From: Rhodoferax sediminis
GTDB lineage: Bacteria > Pseudomonadota > Gammaproteobacteria > Burkholderiales > Burkholderiaceae_C
DNA length: 64,000 nt
Assembly (NCBI RefSeq): GCF_006970865.1
Contig: NZ_CP035503.1
Span: 1,563,001 to 1,627,000 of the forward strand
Direction: 5' to 3'
Shown here: in pieces, positions 18,116 to 29,817 of the stretch
Layout: every line of letters begins with the position of its first letter
Numbering within the stretch: position 1 is the stretch's first letter
Translations under genes and position numbers: made by a program
The notes under the pieces: generated by a model
Told to the model about the DNA's origin: nothing
Seen by the model: only the letters and a program-made list of their open reading frames with translations
Databases searched by the model: none

Positions 18116-19216
18116 TCACGCCATGGCGAGCGCCAGCTCCAGCCCCGAGACAAACGCGTCTTCCACGCGGTGGCCGATCAGGTAGTCGCCGCACAGCCCC
18201 AGGCGCGCCTTGGCGTCCCACACGTGGGTCTTGCCCAGCGGCTTGAGGGTCTGGGCATCGCGCCAGCGGTGCACCTCGGCATGGGCCGGTTCGGTGCGGA
18301 TGCCGGTGACCTCGGCAAACGCCTTGAGCAGCTTGGCCTGCACGCGCGGGGCGTCGTCTTCCAGGTGTTCGTGCGACCAGGCGTCGCTGGCCTGCACGGT
18401 CCAGCGCTCGATGGCGCCGCGTCCCGGCTTGGACGACTCGCGCGCCAGCCAGGCGATGCGGTGGTGCGTGCTGCGCGCCGCGTTCCACTGCGGGCCCAGA
18501 TGCGTCAGCGTGGGCTGCACCGCCTGCGGAAACGCCAGCATCAGCGTCCAGCAGGGAGCGACCCGCACCGCGCTGATCTGCTTCGCCAATTGCGCGCCCT
18601 GCCTTGAATTTTGCAGCAGCTCCTGCGCCTGCGCCGAGGGGGTGGCCAATACCACGGCGTCAAAACCCGAAAACACGTGCTGCGAATCCTCGGCGCCGCT
18701 GGTGCGCAACTGCCAGTGCTGCGCGCTGATCGGGTCGGGCTCGATGCGCGTGACCCGAGTCTGCAGCTCCACGCCGCCAGCCTCGTGCAGCGGCTGCGCC
18801 CACTGGGTCGGCAGCGTGTTCATGGCGGGTGCCGGCACCCAGTGCGGCTCGCGCGCGGGCAAGCCGGCGGCGGTCACGCGGCCGTAGGTGTCGAGCACGC
18901 GCACGGTGTTTGCGCTCCATGGCTTGCAGGCGCCGGGCGTGGTGGCCAGCGCCTGGGCAAAGCGCGCATCGCGCACGGTGAAGTACTGCGTGCCGTGATC
19001 GAAGGTGCCGAACGGCGTGTTGTGCGTGGCCATGCGCCCGCCCACGTCCTGGTTCTTGTCGAACACCGTCACGCGATGCCCGGCTTGCACCAGCGTGCGG
19101 GCACAGGCGATGCCGGCCATGCCGGCGCCGATCACGGCGATGTGGCGGGGAAGCGCCGGTTGAGCAGACGGGGCACGGGGAGGTTTTGTCATCTTTGCAC
19201 TTTGTGGGGTTGGCAT
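18116..19216 (-). CDS. FAD-dependent oxidoreductase (renalase/amine oxidase-like)
   Basis: 366 residues; the start could also be the Met at 19192. The Rossmann motif [18 protein letters not shown] is followed by [17 protein letters not shown], the FAD-binding pattern of flavin amine oxidases and renalase-like proteins. The C-terminus has [20 protein letters not shown], the second FAD contact. The substrate is unknown. It ends 15 bases before gluQ on the same strand, so they are probably co-transcribed. Confidence 0.82.
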   Translation of the reverse strand: MPTPQSAKMTKPPRAPSAQPALPRHIAVIGAGMAGIACARTLVQAGHRVTVFDKNQDVGGRMATHNTPFGTFDHGTQYFTVRDARFAQALATTPGACKPWSANTVRVLDTYGRVTAAGLPAREPHWVPAPAMNTLPTQWAQPLHEAGGVELQTRVTRIEPDPISAQHWQLRTSGAEDSQHVFSGFDAVVLATPSAQAQELLQNSRQGAQLAKQISAVRVAPCWTLMLAFPQAVQPTLTHLGPQWNAARSTHHRIAWLARESSKPGRGAIERWTVQASDAWSHEHLEDDAPRVQAKLLKAFAEVTGIRTEPAHAEVHRWRDAQTLKPLGKTHVWDAKARLGLCGDYLIGHRVEDAFVSGLELALAMA

Positions 19217-19252
19217 GAGCGCACTCTACACGCAGTGGCAAGCGTGGAGTTT

Positions 19253-20194
19253 CTAAAACCCATGTTGTCGCTCCAGCAGGGCGGTGCGGGTGGCCGGGCT
19301 CTCGAGTTGCGCCAGCCACCATTGCAGCGCCCGCCCCTGGGGGGTGCGGGTGGCCGTGCGCCAGGCATAGCTGAAGCGCACCAGCCGGGCCGGTCGCTCG
19401 ACCTGCCGCGCCACCAGGCGGCCAGTCTCGAGGTAGGGGCGCGCCAGCGGCGCGGGCAGAAAGCCGCAGCCGAGGCCGCGCACCTGGGCCTCCAGCTTGG
19501 CCGGCATGCCGGGCACGGTCAAGACTTCCTGTCCGCCGAGCAGCCCGAAGGTCAGGCCGCCGCCGCGCTGCACCGAGTCGGCTACGGCCACGGCGCGGTG
19601 CCGGCGGATCAACTCGTCGCTCAAGGGCTCGGGAGCGCTGGCCAGCGCATGGTGCGGCGCCACGGCAAAGACAAAGTGAAGCTGGCCCAGCGGTTTGCTG
19701 TGCACGCCCATGCTGGTGGCGGGCTCCATGGCCACGCCGATGGCCAGGTCGGCCTGACCCGAGGTCAGCGCCTGCAGCGTGCCCGACAGCGCCTCCTCGC
19801 GCAGCTTGACCGCGGTCGGCGGGCCCAGTGCAAAAAAGGCCTCGCACAACTCCATCATGGTGGTGTGCGAGATCACGCTGTCCACCGCCAGCGTGAGCTG
19901 CGGCTCCCAGCCGGTGGCCACGCGCTTGACGCGGTTCGCCACCGCGTCGATCTCGCCCAAGAGGCGCGCGCCCTCCACCAGCAGCTCGCGGCCGGCTGCG
20001 GTCAGCCTGGCCTGGCGCGAGCTGCGGTCGAACAGCAGCACGTCGAGCGCATCCTCGATCTGGCGCACGCGGTAGGTCAGCGCGCTCGGCACCAGGCCGA
20101 GCGCACGCGCCGCCGCGGCAAAGCTGCCGGCAGCGGCAATCGCCTGCAGCATGGCGAGCGCATCGGGTGTCAGCGCGTCACGGGGAGTTTGCAT
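19253..20194 (-). CDS. LysR-family transcriptional regulator
   Basis: 313 residues from the Met at 20194 (an upstream Met at 20215 is possible). The N-terminal helix-turn-helix is AIAAAGSFAAAARALGLVPSALTYRVRQIE, followed by LFDRSSRQARLTAAG. The effector domain contains VDSVISHTTMMELCEAFFAL. It is divergent from the pirin/DoxX/quinone reductase/OsmC set, with a palindrome in the shared promoter, so it is the probable regulator of that set and of itself. Confidence 0.92.
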   Translation of the reverse strand: MQTPRDALTPDALAMLQAIAAAGSFAAAARALGLVPSALTYRVRQIEDALDVLLFDRSSRQARLTAAGRELLVEGARLLGEIDAVANRVKRVATGWEPQLTLAVDSVISHTTMMELCEAFFALGPPTAVKLREEALSGTLQALTSGQADLAIGVAMEPATSMGVHSKPLGQLHFVFAVAPHHALASAPEPLSDELIRRHRAVAVADSVQRGGGLTFGLLGGQEVLTVPGMPAKLEAQVRGLGCGFLPAPLARPYLETGRLVARQVERPARLVRFSYAWRTATRTPQGRALQWWLAQLESPATRTALLERQHGF

Positions 20195-20209
20195 GGAATG
20201 CGGCTTTAG

Positions 20210-20226
20210 ATTCAAATAATTTGAAT
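20210..20226. promoter_or_regulatory. Candidate LysR operator between lysR and the pirin operon
   Basis: A perfect palindrome, ATTCAAAT A ATTTGAAT, 17 bases, centred in the divergent gap. It contains the T-N11-A core expected of LysR-type sites (TCAAATAATTTGA). Confidence 0.7.
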
Positions 20227-20300
20227 GATGCCATCAAACGCCATGCATGGTATTCGCGGTCGCAGCGACTACAGTTCAATGCATTCCAGGAGAACGCATC

Positions 20301-21002
20301 ATGCTGACACTTCGCAAATCACAGGACCGGGGCTATGCCGACCACGGCTGGCTCAAGTCGTTTCACAGCTTCTCGTTTGCCGGCTATTACGACGCCCAGC
20401 ACATGGGCTGGGGCAACCTGCGCGTGATCAACGAGGACCGCGTCGCCCCGGGCATGGGTTTCGGCACGCACGGGCACCGCGACATGGAAATCATCAGCTA
20501 TGTGCTGTCGGGCAACCTCGCGCACAAGGACACCATGGGCAACGTGAAGGGCATTCCGCCGGGCGACGTGCAGCGCATGAGTGCCGGCACCGGTGTGCAG
20601 CACAGCGAGTTCAACCACGCGAAGGATCAGACCACGCATTTCCTGCAGATCTGGATCGAGCCCAACGCGCTCGGCATTGCGCCCAGCTACGAGCAAAAGA
20701 CCTTTCCCGAGCTTGAGAAGCGCGGCACGCTGCGCCTGGTGGCTTCGCCCGACGGTGCGCAGGGCTCGGTCACGGTCCACGCGGATGCCTCGGTTTACGC
20801 GGGGCTGTTTGACGGACTTGAGGGCGCCACGCTGACTCTGAATCCTGCACGCAAGGGCTATGTGCACCTGGTGCGCGGCGAGTTGCAGGTCAACGGCAAC
20901 AAGCTCGTGGCAGGAGACGCCGCGCTGATCGAGGGCGAAAGCGCCCTGAGCCTGTCCCACGGCAAGGACGCCGAGGTGCTGGTGTTCGACCTGAGTGCGT
21001 GA
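20301..21002 (+). CDS. Pirin family protein (YhhW-like)
   Basis: 233 residues from the ATG at 20301, with CAGGAGAA upstream. A cupin fold is seen with metal ligands in GFGTHGHRDMEIISYVLSG and, further on, GTGVQHSEFNH. YhhW-type pirins can show quercetinase activity in vitro; the natural role is thought to be redox or electrophile response. First gene of a plus-strand set of five, divergent from a LysR regulator. Confidence 0.93.
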   Translation: MLTLRKSQDRGYADHGWLKSFHSFSFAGYYDAQHMGWGNLRVINEDRVAPGMGFGTHGHRDMEIISYVLSGNLAHKDTMGNVKGIPPGDVQRMSAGTGVQHSEFNHAKDQTTHFLQIWIEPNALGIAPSYEQKTFPELEKRGTLRLVASPDGAQGSVTVHADASVYAGLFDGLEGATLTLNPARKGYVHLVRGELQVNGNKLVAGDAALIEGESALSLSHGKDAEVLVFDLSA

Positions 21003-21046
21003 GCGTGCCTGCTGACTCCTCATACCCTCATACTTGCCGTTTATCC

Positions 21047-21071
21047 ATTTCACCTTTTCACCTTTTCACCT
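21047..21071 (+). repeat. Short tandem repeat before doxX
   Basis: Three consecutive copies of TTTCACCT-like units (TTTCACCTTTTCACCTTTTC and on) just upstream of the doxX start. This pyrimidine-rich leader may influence translation; its copy number could vary by slippage. Confidence 0.6.
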
Positions 21072-21084
21072 TACAGAAATCAAC

Positions 21085-21495
21085 ATGCCAAACGCACTTC
21101 AAAACCCATTGACCCTTCTCGGCCGCCTGCTGATCGCCATCCTGTTCGTACCATCCGGCTTCGGCAAGATTGCCGGCTTTGCCGGCACCGTGGGCTACAT
21201 CACGTCGCACGGCCTGCCGCTGCCGCAGCTCGGCGCCGTGGTCGCCATCGTCGTCGAACTCGGCCTGGGGCTGATGCTGCTGACCGGCTTCAAGACACGC
21301 TGGACCGCGCTGATCATGGCCATCTACACCGTGGCGGCCGGCATCTTCTTCCACAGCTACTGGGATGCGCCGGCCGCGCAGCTCATGATGCAGCAGATCA
21401 ACTTCTACAAGAACCTTGCCATTGCCGGCGGCCTGCTGTCCTTTGCCGTGTGGGGTGCGGGTGGCTGGAGCGTGGACGCCAGGCTGAAGTCCTGA
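21085..21495 (+). CDS. DoxX family membrane protein
   Basis: 136 residues, four predicted membrane helices (LLGRLLIAILFVPSGFGKI, LGAVVAIVVELGLGLMLL, WTALIMAIYTVAAGIFF, NLAIAGGLLSFAVWG). DoxX-like proteins often accompany thiol or quinone stress genes, which fits this set (pirin, quinone reductase, OsmC). The precise role is unknown. Confidence 0.88.
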   Translation: MPNALQNPLTLLGRLLIAILFVPSGFGKIAGFAGTVGYITSHGLPLPQLGAVVAIVVELGLGLMLLTGFKTRWTALIMAIYTVAAGIFFHSYWDAPAAQLMMQQINFYKNLAIAGGLLSFAVWGAGGWSVDARLKS

Positions 21496-21512
21496 CTCGC
21501 GCAGCGCAGGCA

Positions 21513-22079
21513 ATGGCAACCGTCGCCGTGGTCTATCACTCCGGGTACGGCCATACCCAGCGCATGGCGCAGGCCGTTGCCGAAGGCGCGGGCGCCTCGG
21601 GCGCGGTGAGCCTGGTGGCTATCGATGCCGACGGCAACGTACCGGCCGATGGCTGGGACACCCTGGCCGCGGCCGACGCCATCATCTTCGGCTCTCCCAC
21701 CTACATGGGCAATGTGAGCTGGCAGTTCAAGAAGTTTGCCGACGCCTCCAGCCGGGTCTGGTATGCGCAGGGCTGGCGTGACAAGATCGCGGGCGGCTTT
21801 ACCAACAGCGCCGGCATGAACGGCGACAAGGGCGCGACGCTGACCACTCTTTTTAATTTGGGCATGCAGCACGCCATGATCTGGGTCAGCCAGGGCCTGA
21901 TGCCCAGCAACACCAAGGCCGCCACGCGCAACGACGTCAACTACCTGGTGTCGTACGGCGGTGCGATCGCGTCGTCGCCGGCCGATGCGAGCCCGATGGA
22001 GATGGCGCCCGGCGACCTGGAGACTGCTCGGCTGTTCGGGCAACGCGTGGCTGGCATTGCAGCAAAGGTGCACGGCTGA
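21513..22079 (+). CDS. Flavodoxin-family NAD(P)H:quinone oxidoreductase (WrbA-like)
   Basis: 188 residues from the ATG at 21513. FMN-binding phosphate loop VYHSGYGHTQRMAQAVAEG at the N-terminus, and FGSPTYMGNVSWQFKKF with FTNSAGMNGDKGATL as in WrbA-type flavodoxins. It should reduce quinones by two electrons and limit semiquinone stress. Third gene of the LysR-linked redox set. Confidence 0.9.
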   Translation: MATVAVVYHSGYGHTQRMAQAVAEGAGASGAVSLVAIDADGNVPADGWDTLAAADAIIFGSPTYMGNVSWQFKKFADASSRVWYAQGWRDKIAGGFTNSAGMNGDKGATLTTLFNLGMQHAMIWVSQGLMPSNTKAATRNDVNYLVSYGGAIASSPADASPMEMAPGDLETARLFGQRVAGIAAKVHG

Positions 22080-22108
22080 TAGATTGCTCCTTTTACGAGG
22101 AGTCTTTC

Positions 22109-22528
22109 ATGGCCATTGAACTCAGGCGCCAAAGCACGCCAGCCGGACCCGCGCCGATGGCGCAAACGCTGCGCATCCGCAGCCACGAGCTGCTGGCCGA
22201 TGGCAGCGTGGCCGAGGGCGGCACCGATGCCGGCCCCAGCCCGCACGATTTGTACGATGCGGCACTTGGCGCCTGCAAGGCCCTGACGGTGCTCTGGTAC
22301 GCGCGCAAGAAGGGCATTGCGGTGGCCGACATCCACACGGTGATCGAGCGCGATGATTCGCTCGAGCGCGCCGGCACGTACCGGCTCGCGGCCACGCTGC
22401 AGATCAGCGGCGACCTGACCGACGCGCAGTTGCAGGAACTCGGCACCGTGGCCGGCAAGTGTCCGGTGCACAAGCTCATGACGCAGGTCACGACCGAGAT
22501 CAGCACGCACGTGGAGCGCTTGCCATGA
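22109..22528 (+). CDS. OsmC family peroxiredoxin-like protein
   Basis: 139 residues. The two redox cysteines of the OsmC/Ohr superfamily are in LGACKALTVLWYARKK and VAGKCPVHKLM. The protein should reduce organic or other hydroperoxides. A GAGGAG site precedes the ATG, and its stop overlaps the next start (ATGA), indicating translational coupling. Confidence 0.92.
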   Translation: MAIELRRQSTPAGPAPMAQTLRIRSHELLADGSVAEGGTDAGPSPHDLYDAALGACKALTVLWYARKKGIAVADIHTVIERDDSLERAGTYRLAATLQISGDLTDAQLQELGTVAGKCPVHKLMTQVTTEISTHVERLP

Positions 22529-23406
22529 GCGCGCTGCTGCAACTCACGGGGCATGACCATGACCTCGGCGGCGGTTTCCTGGTGCGCCGCCTGCTGCCGG
22601 CCGCGCAGCGCCAGTCCATCGGCCCGTTCCTGTTTTTCGATCACTTCGGCCCGGTGCTGGAGCAGCCCGGTGTGAACCATGATGTACGCCCGCACCCGCA
22701 CATCGGGCTGTCCACCGTGACCTACCTGTTCGAGGGCGCCATGGTGCACCGCGACAGCCTGGGCTACGAGCAAAAAATTGAACCCGGCGCCATCAACTGG
22801 ATGACGTCGGGCCGCGGCATCGTGCACTCCGAGCGGCGCCCGCAGGAACTGCGCGATCAGGCCTATGTGAACCACGGCATCCAGCTGTGGGCCGCGCTGC
22901 CGCGCGAGCACGAAGAGGTTGCGCCCAGCTTCGCGCACACGCCGGCCGCCGCCATGCCGACGCTCAAGGCGGGGAATGCCGATGTGCGCGTGCTGGTCGG
23001 CGAAGCCTTTGGCGCGACCTCGCCCGTGGTGACCTGCTCCAAAACCATTTACCTCGACGTCTCGCTGCCGGCAAGCGGCCGCCTCACGCTGCCGCCGCTG
23101 GCGCCCGAGCTGGCGGTCTATGCGGTCGATGCCGACGTGCGGATCGACGGCACGCCGGTCGCCGCGCACACGCTGGCCGTGCTGCCACCGGGGGCGAGCG
23201 TGGAGCTTCACGCACCAAAGGCCGCGCGATTGATGGTGCTGGGCGGCGATGCGCTGCCTGAACGGCGCTTCATCTGGTGGAACTTTGTCTCCAGCCGCAA
23301 GGAGCGCATCGCGCAGGCCGCGCAGGACTGGGAGGCGCAGTCCATCGGCCAGGTGCCGGGCGAGACCGAGTTCATTCCGCTGCCGGAAAAGCGCTTTATC
23401 GTGTGA
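22525..23406 (+). CDS. Pirin family protein (second copy, longer type)
   Basis: 293 residues from the ATG at 22525. Cupin ligands are in HDVRPHPHIGLSTVTYLFEG and further along in SGRGIVHSERRP. A C-terminal pirin domain ends in ETEFIPLPEKRFIV. It differs clearly from the first pirin of the same operon, so it is not a recent duplicate. Last gene of the redox set. Confidence 0.92.
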   Translation: MSALLQLTGHDHDLGGGFLVRRLLPAAQRQSIGPFLFFDHFGPVLEQPGVNHDVRPHPHIGLSTVTYLFEGAMVHRDSLGYEQKIEPGAINWMTSGRGIVHSERRPQELRDQAYVNHGIQLWAALPREHEEVAPSFAHTPAAAMPTLKAGNADVRVLVGEAFGATSPVVTCSKTIYLDVSLPASGRLTLPPLAPELAVYAVDADVRIDGTPVAAHTLAVLPPGASVELHAPKAARLMVLGGDALPERRFIWWNFVSSRKERIAQAAQDWEAQSIGQVPGETEFIPLPEKRFIV

Positions 23407-23432
23407 TCCCGTCAGCCAGCCCGATTCACGAT

Positions 23433-23487
23433 GAATTCGGGCTATAGCCCATACCACATCTGCGCATGGCGCTCCTTGTTTTGTAGT
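23433..23487 (-). repeat. 55-bp repeat family A, copy between the pirin operon and dnaE
   Basis: On the minus strand: ACTAC, 7 bases, GGAGC, 20 bases, GGGCTATAG, followed by CCCGAATTC. It is entirely intergenic, 27 bases after the pirin stop. Confidence 0.6.
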
Positions 23488-23560
23488 AAATCAGCGGCTG
23501 ATCCCAAAATGGATGCGTCCAGCCCACGCTGCGAAATGGCGGCTTCCTACAATGCAGTCT

Positions 23561-27043
<3,483 letters not shown>

Positions 27044-27052
27044 GTTTCAAGA

Positions 27053-27107
27053 GAAAAGTGCCTGTAGCCCTTGAAGGGTCTGAACAGGCAGCTATCAGAA
27101 CAATAGC
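27053..27107 (-). repeat. 55-bp repeat family A, clear copy between dnaE and tolA
   Basis: On the minus strand: GCTAT, 7 bases, ATAGC, 20 bases, GGGCTACAG, then GCACTTTTC. It fills almost the whole 65-base gap between two convergent genes, so it could help separate their transcripts. Confidence 0.85.
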
Positions 27108-27108
27108 G

Positions 27109-28158
27109 TCAGCGCTTCGGCCTGAGATCGACAATCAGGGCCGGGGGCACCCGTCCGTCGGTGTCGCGTGGCAGCTTCTCGGTTTTCTGCAGGGCGCGCA
27201 GCGCGGCGTCGTCCCAGGCCGGCAGGCCGCTCGATCTGACCAGTTTGGGGGTGCCGACGATGGTGCCGTCCGGCGCCAGTTGCACGTTGAACTCGGCCGC
27301 CGGGTTGCCGCTCACGAGGTCGGCATCGGGGAATACCACATTCGGCCGCACCGCGGCGGCGACGCGGGCGCCATAGCTGCCCGACGGGCCGGATGAGCGC
27401 AGCGCATTGCCGGTGGCGTTGGCGCCGCCCGCGGCGTTGGCCATCGCCAGCATGTTCTTGACGGTTTCCTTATGCAGCTTGTCGGCCTGCGCCTTGGCTT
27501 GCGCCTGGGCCTTCGCTTCGGCCTTCGCTTGCGCCTGTGCCTGTGCTTTTGCCTCAGCCTGCGCTTTCGCCTGTGCCTGCGCTTTTGCCTCTGCCTGTGC
27601 CTTCGCCTCGGCTTGGGCCTCGGCTTTAGCCTGTGCCTTCTCGGCCGCTTTCCTTTGGACTTCCTGCTGCTGCTCTTGTTTCTTCTTGTCCAGCGCCGCC
27701 TGCTTTTCCTGCGCGCGTTTCTCGGCGTCCAGCTTTTTTTGTCGCTCGCGCTTGTCCTGCTCCAGTTGTTGCTGCTGCTCGAGCTTCTCTTTCTCCAGCT
27801 CCTTCTTCTGGCGCGCGATTGCGATGTCGGCGTCGCGCACCGATGGCGCTACCTGCACAGGCGGCGGGGGTGGTGGTGCGGGGGCGGGCGCTGGCTGGGG
27901 TATTGGCGCCGGCGCAGGAGGCGGTGGCACCGGTTGCGGCGGCGGCTCGACCGCCCTGGGCGCGGCCTGCTGCGGCACCGATGACCACAGCTCGGCCTCG
28001 ACCGCCACATTCTCCGCGTCGCGCTTCCAGTGCACGCCCCAGGTCAGGGCCGCGATCAGCAGCAGGTGCGCCAGCACCGCCAGCGCGTACGCGCGCAGCA
28101 TGCCGGGTTGCGGCGGCGGCGCAAACTCAATGCGGCGATCGGTGGCGGCGGCGTTCAT
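27109..28158 (-). CDS. tolA: TolA, periplasm-spanning protein of the Tol system
   Basis: 349 residues. One N-terminal helix (LRAYALAVLAHLLLIAALTW), a Pro-rich stretch (residues about 70-100), then a long Lys/Glu/Gln/Ala-rich helix (residues about 115-235). The C-terminal TolA/TonB-like domain includes AEFNVQLAPDGTIVGTPKLV. It links TolQR in the inner membrane to the outer membrane. It follows tolQ and tolR, but tolB and pal are absent here: the next gene is convergent dnaE. Confidence 0.93.
   Translation of the reverse strand: MNAAATDRRIEFAPPPQPGMLRAYALAVLAHLLLIAALTWGVHWKRDAENVAVEAELWSSVPQQAAPRAVEPPPQPVPPPPAPAPIPQPAPAPAPPPPPPVQVAPSVRDADIAIARQKKELEKEKLEQQQQLEQDKRERQKKLDAEKRAQEKQAALDKKKQEQQQEVQRKAAEKAQAKAEAQAEAKAQAEAKAQAQAKAQAEAKAQAQAQAKAEAKAQAQAKAQADKLHKETVKNMLAMANAAGGANATGNALRSSGPSGSYGARVAAAVRPNVVFPDADLVSGNPAAEFNVQLAPDGTIVGTPKLVRSSGLPAWDDAALRALQKTEKLPRDTDGRVPPALIVDLRPKR
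27480..27650 (-). repeat. Degenerate Ala/Lys/Gln/Glu coding repeats in tolA
   Basis: Imperfect six-base units (AAGGCNCAGGCN-like) encode KAQAEAKAQAQA runs in the TolA helical domain. This low-complexity coding sequence is ordinary for TolA. Confidence 0.8.
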
Positions 28159-28177
28159 GGTGTTGTCGGGGCGACCC

Positions 28178-28612
28178 TCAGCGCGGCGCCAGTTGCACGG
28201 ACAGGCCCACGCGCTTGACGCCCGCGCGCTGCAGCGTGTCCATGACCCTGACCACGGTTTCGTATTTCACCGTGCGGTCGGCGCTGATGACCACGGCCGA
28301 GTCGGTGTCGGCGTCTGCCTGTCCGCCCTGCGCCTGCCGCACCGCATTGGCGATCTCCTTCATGGAGACCGGCACCGATTTATTCTGGGACTTGAGTTCC
28401 AGCGTTTCATCCTTGGTGATCACGATCTGGATCACCTGGTCGGGCTGCTTGGCCGCCTTGCCCACGCTGGGCAGGTTGATCATGCTCGGCGTGATCAGCG
28501 GCGCCGTCACCATGAAGATGATCAGCAGGACCAGCATCACGTCGATGAACGGCACCATGTTGATCTCGCTGATGGTGCGCCGGCCGCGGCCTCTGGGAAT
28601 GAGAGCAGGCAT
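28178..28612 (-). CDS. tolR: TolR, inner-membrane Tol component
   Basis: 144 residues of the ExbD/TolR family: one helix with the proton-relevant Asp in INMVPFIDVMLVLLIIFMV, then a periplasmic domain. It works with TolQ as a proton-driven motor for outer membrane constriction and lipid balance. It lies 14 bases downstream of tolQ. Confidence 0.94.
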   Translation of the reverse strand: MPALIPRGRGRRTISEINMVPFIDVMLVLLIIFMVTAPLITPSMINLPSVGKAAKQPDQVIQIVITKDETLELKSQNKSVPVSMKEIANAVRQAQGGQADADTDSAVVISADRTVKYETVVRVMDTLQRAGVKRVGLSVQLAPR

Positions 28613-28626
28613 CGCTTGCGTCCCTC

Positions 28627-29319
28627 CTAGTGGCCCGAGGCCGATTGGGCGCCCAGGTTGCGCTGCAGGATGTTGGTGAACTCTTCGATGAAGGTCTCCA
28701 GCTTGATGGCCACGCGGTCGATGTCGTGCGCAAACCGGTTGTACGCGATCACCGCCGGAATCGCGGCGAACAGGCCGATCGCGGTGGCCACCAGCGCCTC
28801 GGCAATGCCCGGGGCCACGGTGGCCAGCGTGACCTGCTGCAGGCCCGCCAGCCCGATGAAGGCGTGCATGATGCCCCAGACCGTGCCGAACAGGCCCAGA
28901 TACGGCGAGACGGAGCCGACCGAGGCGAGGAAGGAGAGGTTGACTTCCACCGCATCGAGCTCGCGCTGGAAGCTCGCGCGCATGGCGCGGCGCGCGCCGT
29001 CCATCAGCGCGCCGGCGTCGGTGATGCGGCGCTCGCGCAGCTTCTGGTACTCGCGCATGCCGCTGGCAAAAATACGCTCCAGCGGGCCCGAGTGCTTGGC
29101 ATTCTGGGCCGCCGAGGCAAACAGGTCGTTCAGGCTGGTGCCTGACCAGAAGTCACGCTCGAACTCGTCGTTGAGCGCGTTCACGCGCTTGAGTGCAAAG
29201 ATCTTGCGAAAGATGGCGGCCCAGCTCGCCACCGAGACGCACACCAGCAGCAGCATGACGAGCTGGACCACCCAGCTCGCGTTGATCACCATGGTCAGAA
29301 TCGACAGATCTTGATTCAT
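28627..29319 (-). CDS. tolQ: TolQ, inner-membrane Tol motor protein
   Basis: 230 residues, MotA/TolQ/ExbB family, with three helices: VVQLVMLLLVCVSVASWAAI near the N-terminus, LSFLASVGSVSPYLGLFGTV, and IAEALVATAIGLFAAIPAV. It overlaps ybgC by 4 bases (ATGA). Standard ybgC-tolQ-tolR-tolA order. Confidence 0.95.
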   Translation of the reverse strand: MNQDLSILTMVINASWVVQLVMLLLVCVSVASWAAIFRKIFALKRVNALNDEFERDFWSGTSLNDLFASAAQNAKHSGPLERIFASGMREYQKLRERRITDAGALMDGARRAMRASFQRELDAVEVNLSFLASVGSVSPYLGLFGTVWGIMHAFIGLAGLQQVTLATVAPGIAEALVATAIGLFAAIPAVIAYNRFAHDIDRVAIKLETFIEEFTNILQRNLGAQSASGH

Positions 29320-29759
29320 TGTTTAAGGGTTTCCAGGATGTTGTTCGGAATTTTGGCGGGCTTGAGGGTGGCCGCATTAACCCACCCGATTCGGATGCTG
29401 CCCGTACATAGAAGTTCCACGGGACTGGCGGGTGTCTGCTCGTTTTTTGATAGCACCTGCTGCAGGATGGTCATGGACGCCTGGCCCAATTCGCTTAAAT
29501 TTGCAGTCACCAGCAGTTCGTCGTCGAGGCGTGCCGGCCGGTGGTATTTGACATGCGTTTCCACCACCACGAAGATGCCGCCGCACTCTTCGCGCAGCCG
29601 GTGCTGCCCAATGCCCAGCGAGCGCAGCCACTCGGTGCGCGCGCGCTCGAAAAACTTGAGGTAGTTGGCGTAGAAGACGATGCCGCCCGCGTCGGTATCT
29701 TCCCAGTACACGCGCACGGGCCAGCGGAACACCCGTTCAATCTGAGCGGACCGGCTCAT
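29316..29759 (-). CDS. ybgC: YbgC-type acyl-CoA thioesterase
   Basis: 147 residues, hotdog fold with the 4-hydroxybenzoyl-CoA thioesterase-like active site VYWEDTDAGGIVFYANYLKF. It hydrolyses short acyl-CoA or acyl-ACP and is associated with Tol and phospholipid enzymes. Start at 29759 with GGAGG upstream, right after repeat family C. A weak family A-like patch (29438-29492) lies inside the C-terminal half. Confidence 0.93.
   Translation of the reverse strand: MSRSAQIERVFRWPVRVYWEDTDAGGIVFYANYLKFFERARTEWLRSLGIGQHRLREECGGIFVVVETHVKYHRPARLDDELLVTANLSELGQASMTILQQVLSKNEQTPASPVELLCTGSIRIGWVNAATLKPAKIPNNILETLKQ
29438..29492 (+). repeat. 55-bp repeat family A, weak copy inside ybgC
   Basis: GCTCG, 7 bases, ATAGC at the right spacing, but the third block reads GGACGCCTG rather than GGGCTACAG. 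The corresponding codons are A-rich on the coding strand (CTATCAAAAAACGAG), unlike their surroundings. Confidence 0.35.
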
Positions 29760-29817
29760 CAGGCAACCTCCGCGCGACGCGCTGCGGTATGCGCCTTGGG
29801 AGCGGCCCGGCGGCTCA
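29760..29817 (-). repeat. Repeat family C, copy 2: linker between the aminotransferase gene and ybgC
   Basis: On the minus strand it runs from the aminotransferase TGA stop through CCGCCGGGCCGCTCCCAAGG and ACCGCAG to GGAGGT before the ybgC ATG. Same organisation as at 16355-16419. Confidence 0.7.

Noticed and set aside
27480..27650. Tandem repeat or CRISPR-like array
   Set aside because: These are imperfect coding repeats of the TolA helical domain, with no spacers of constant length.
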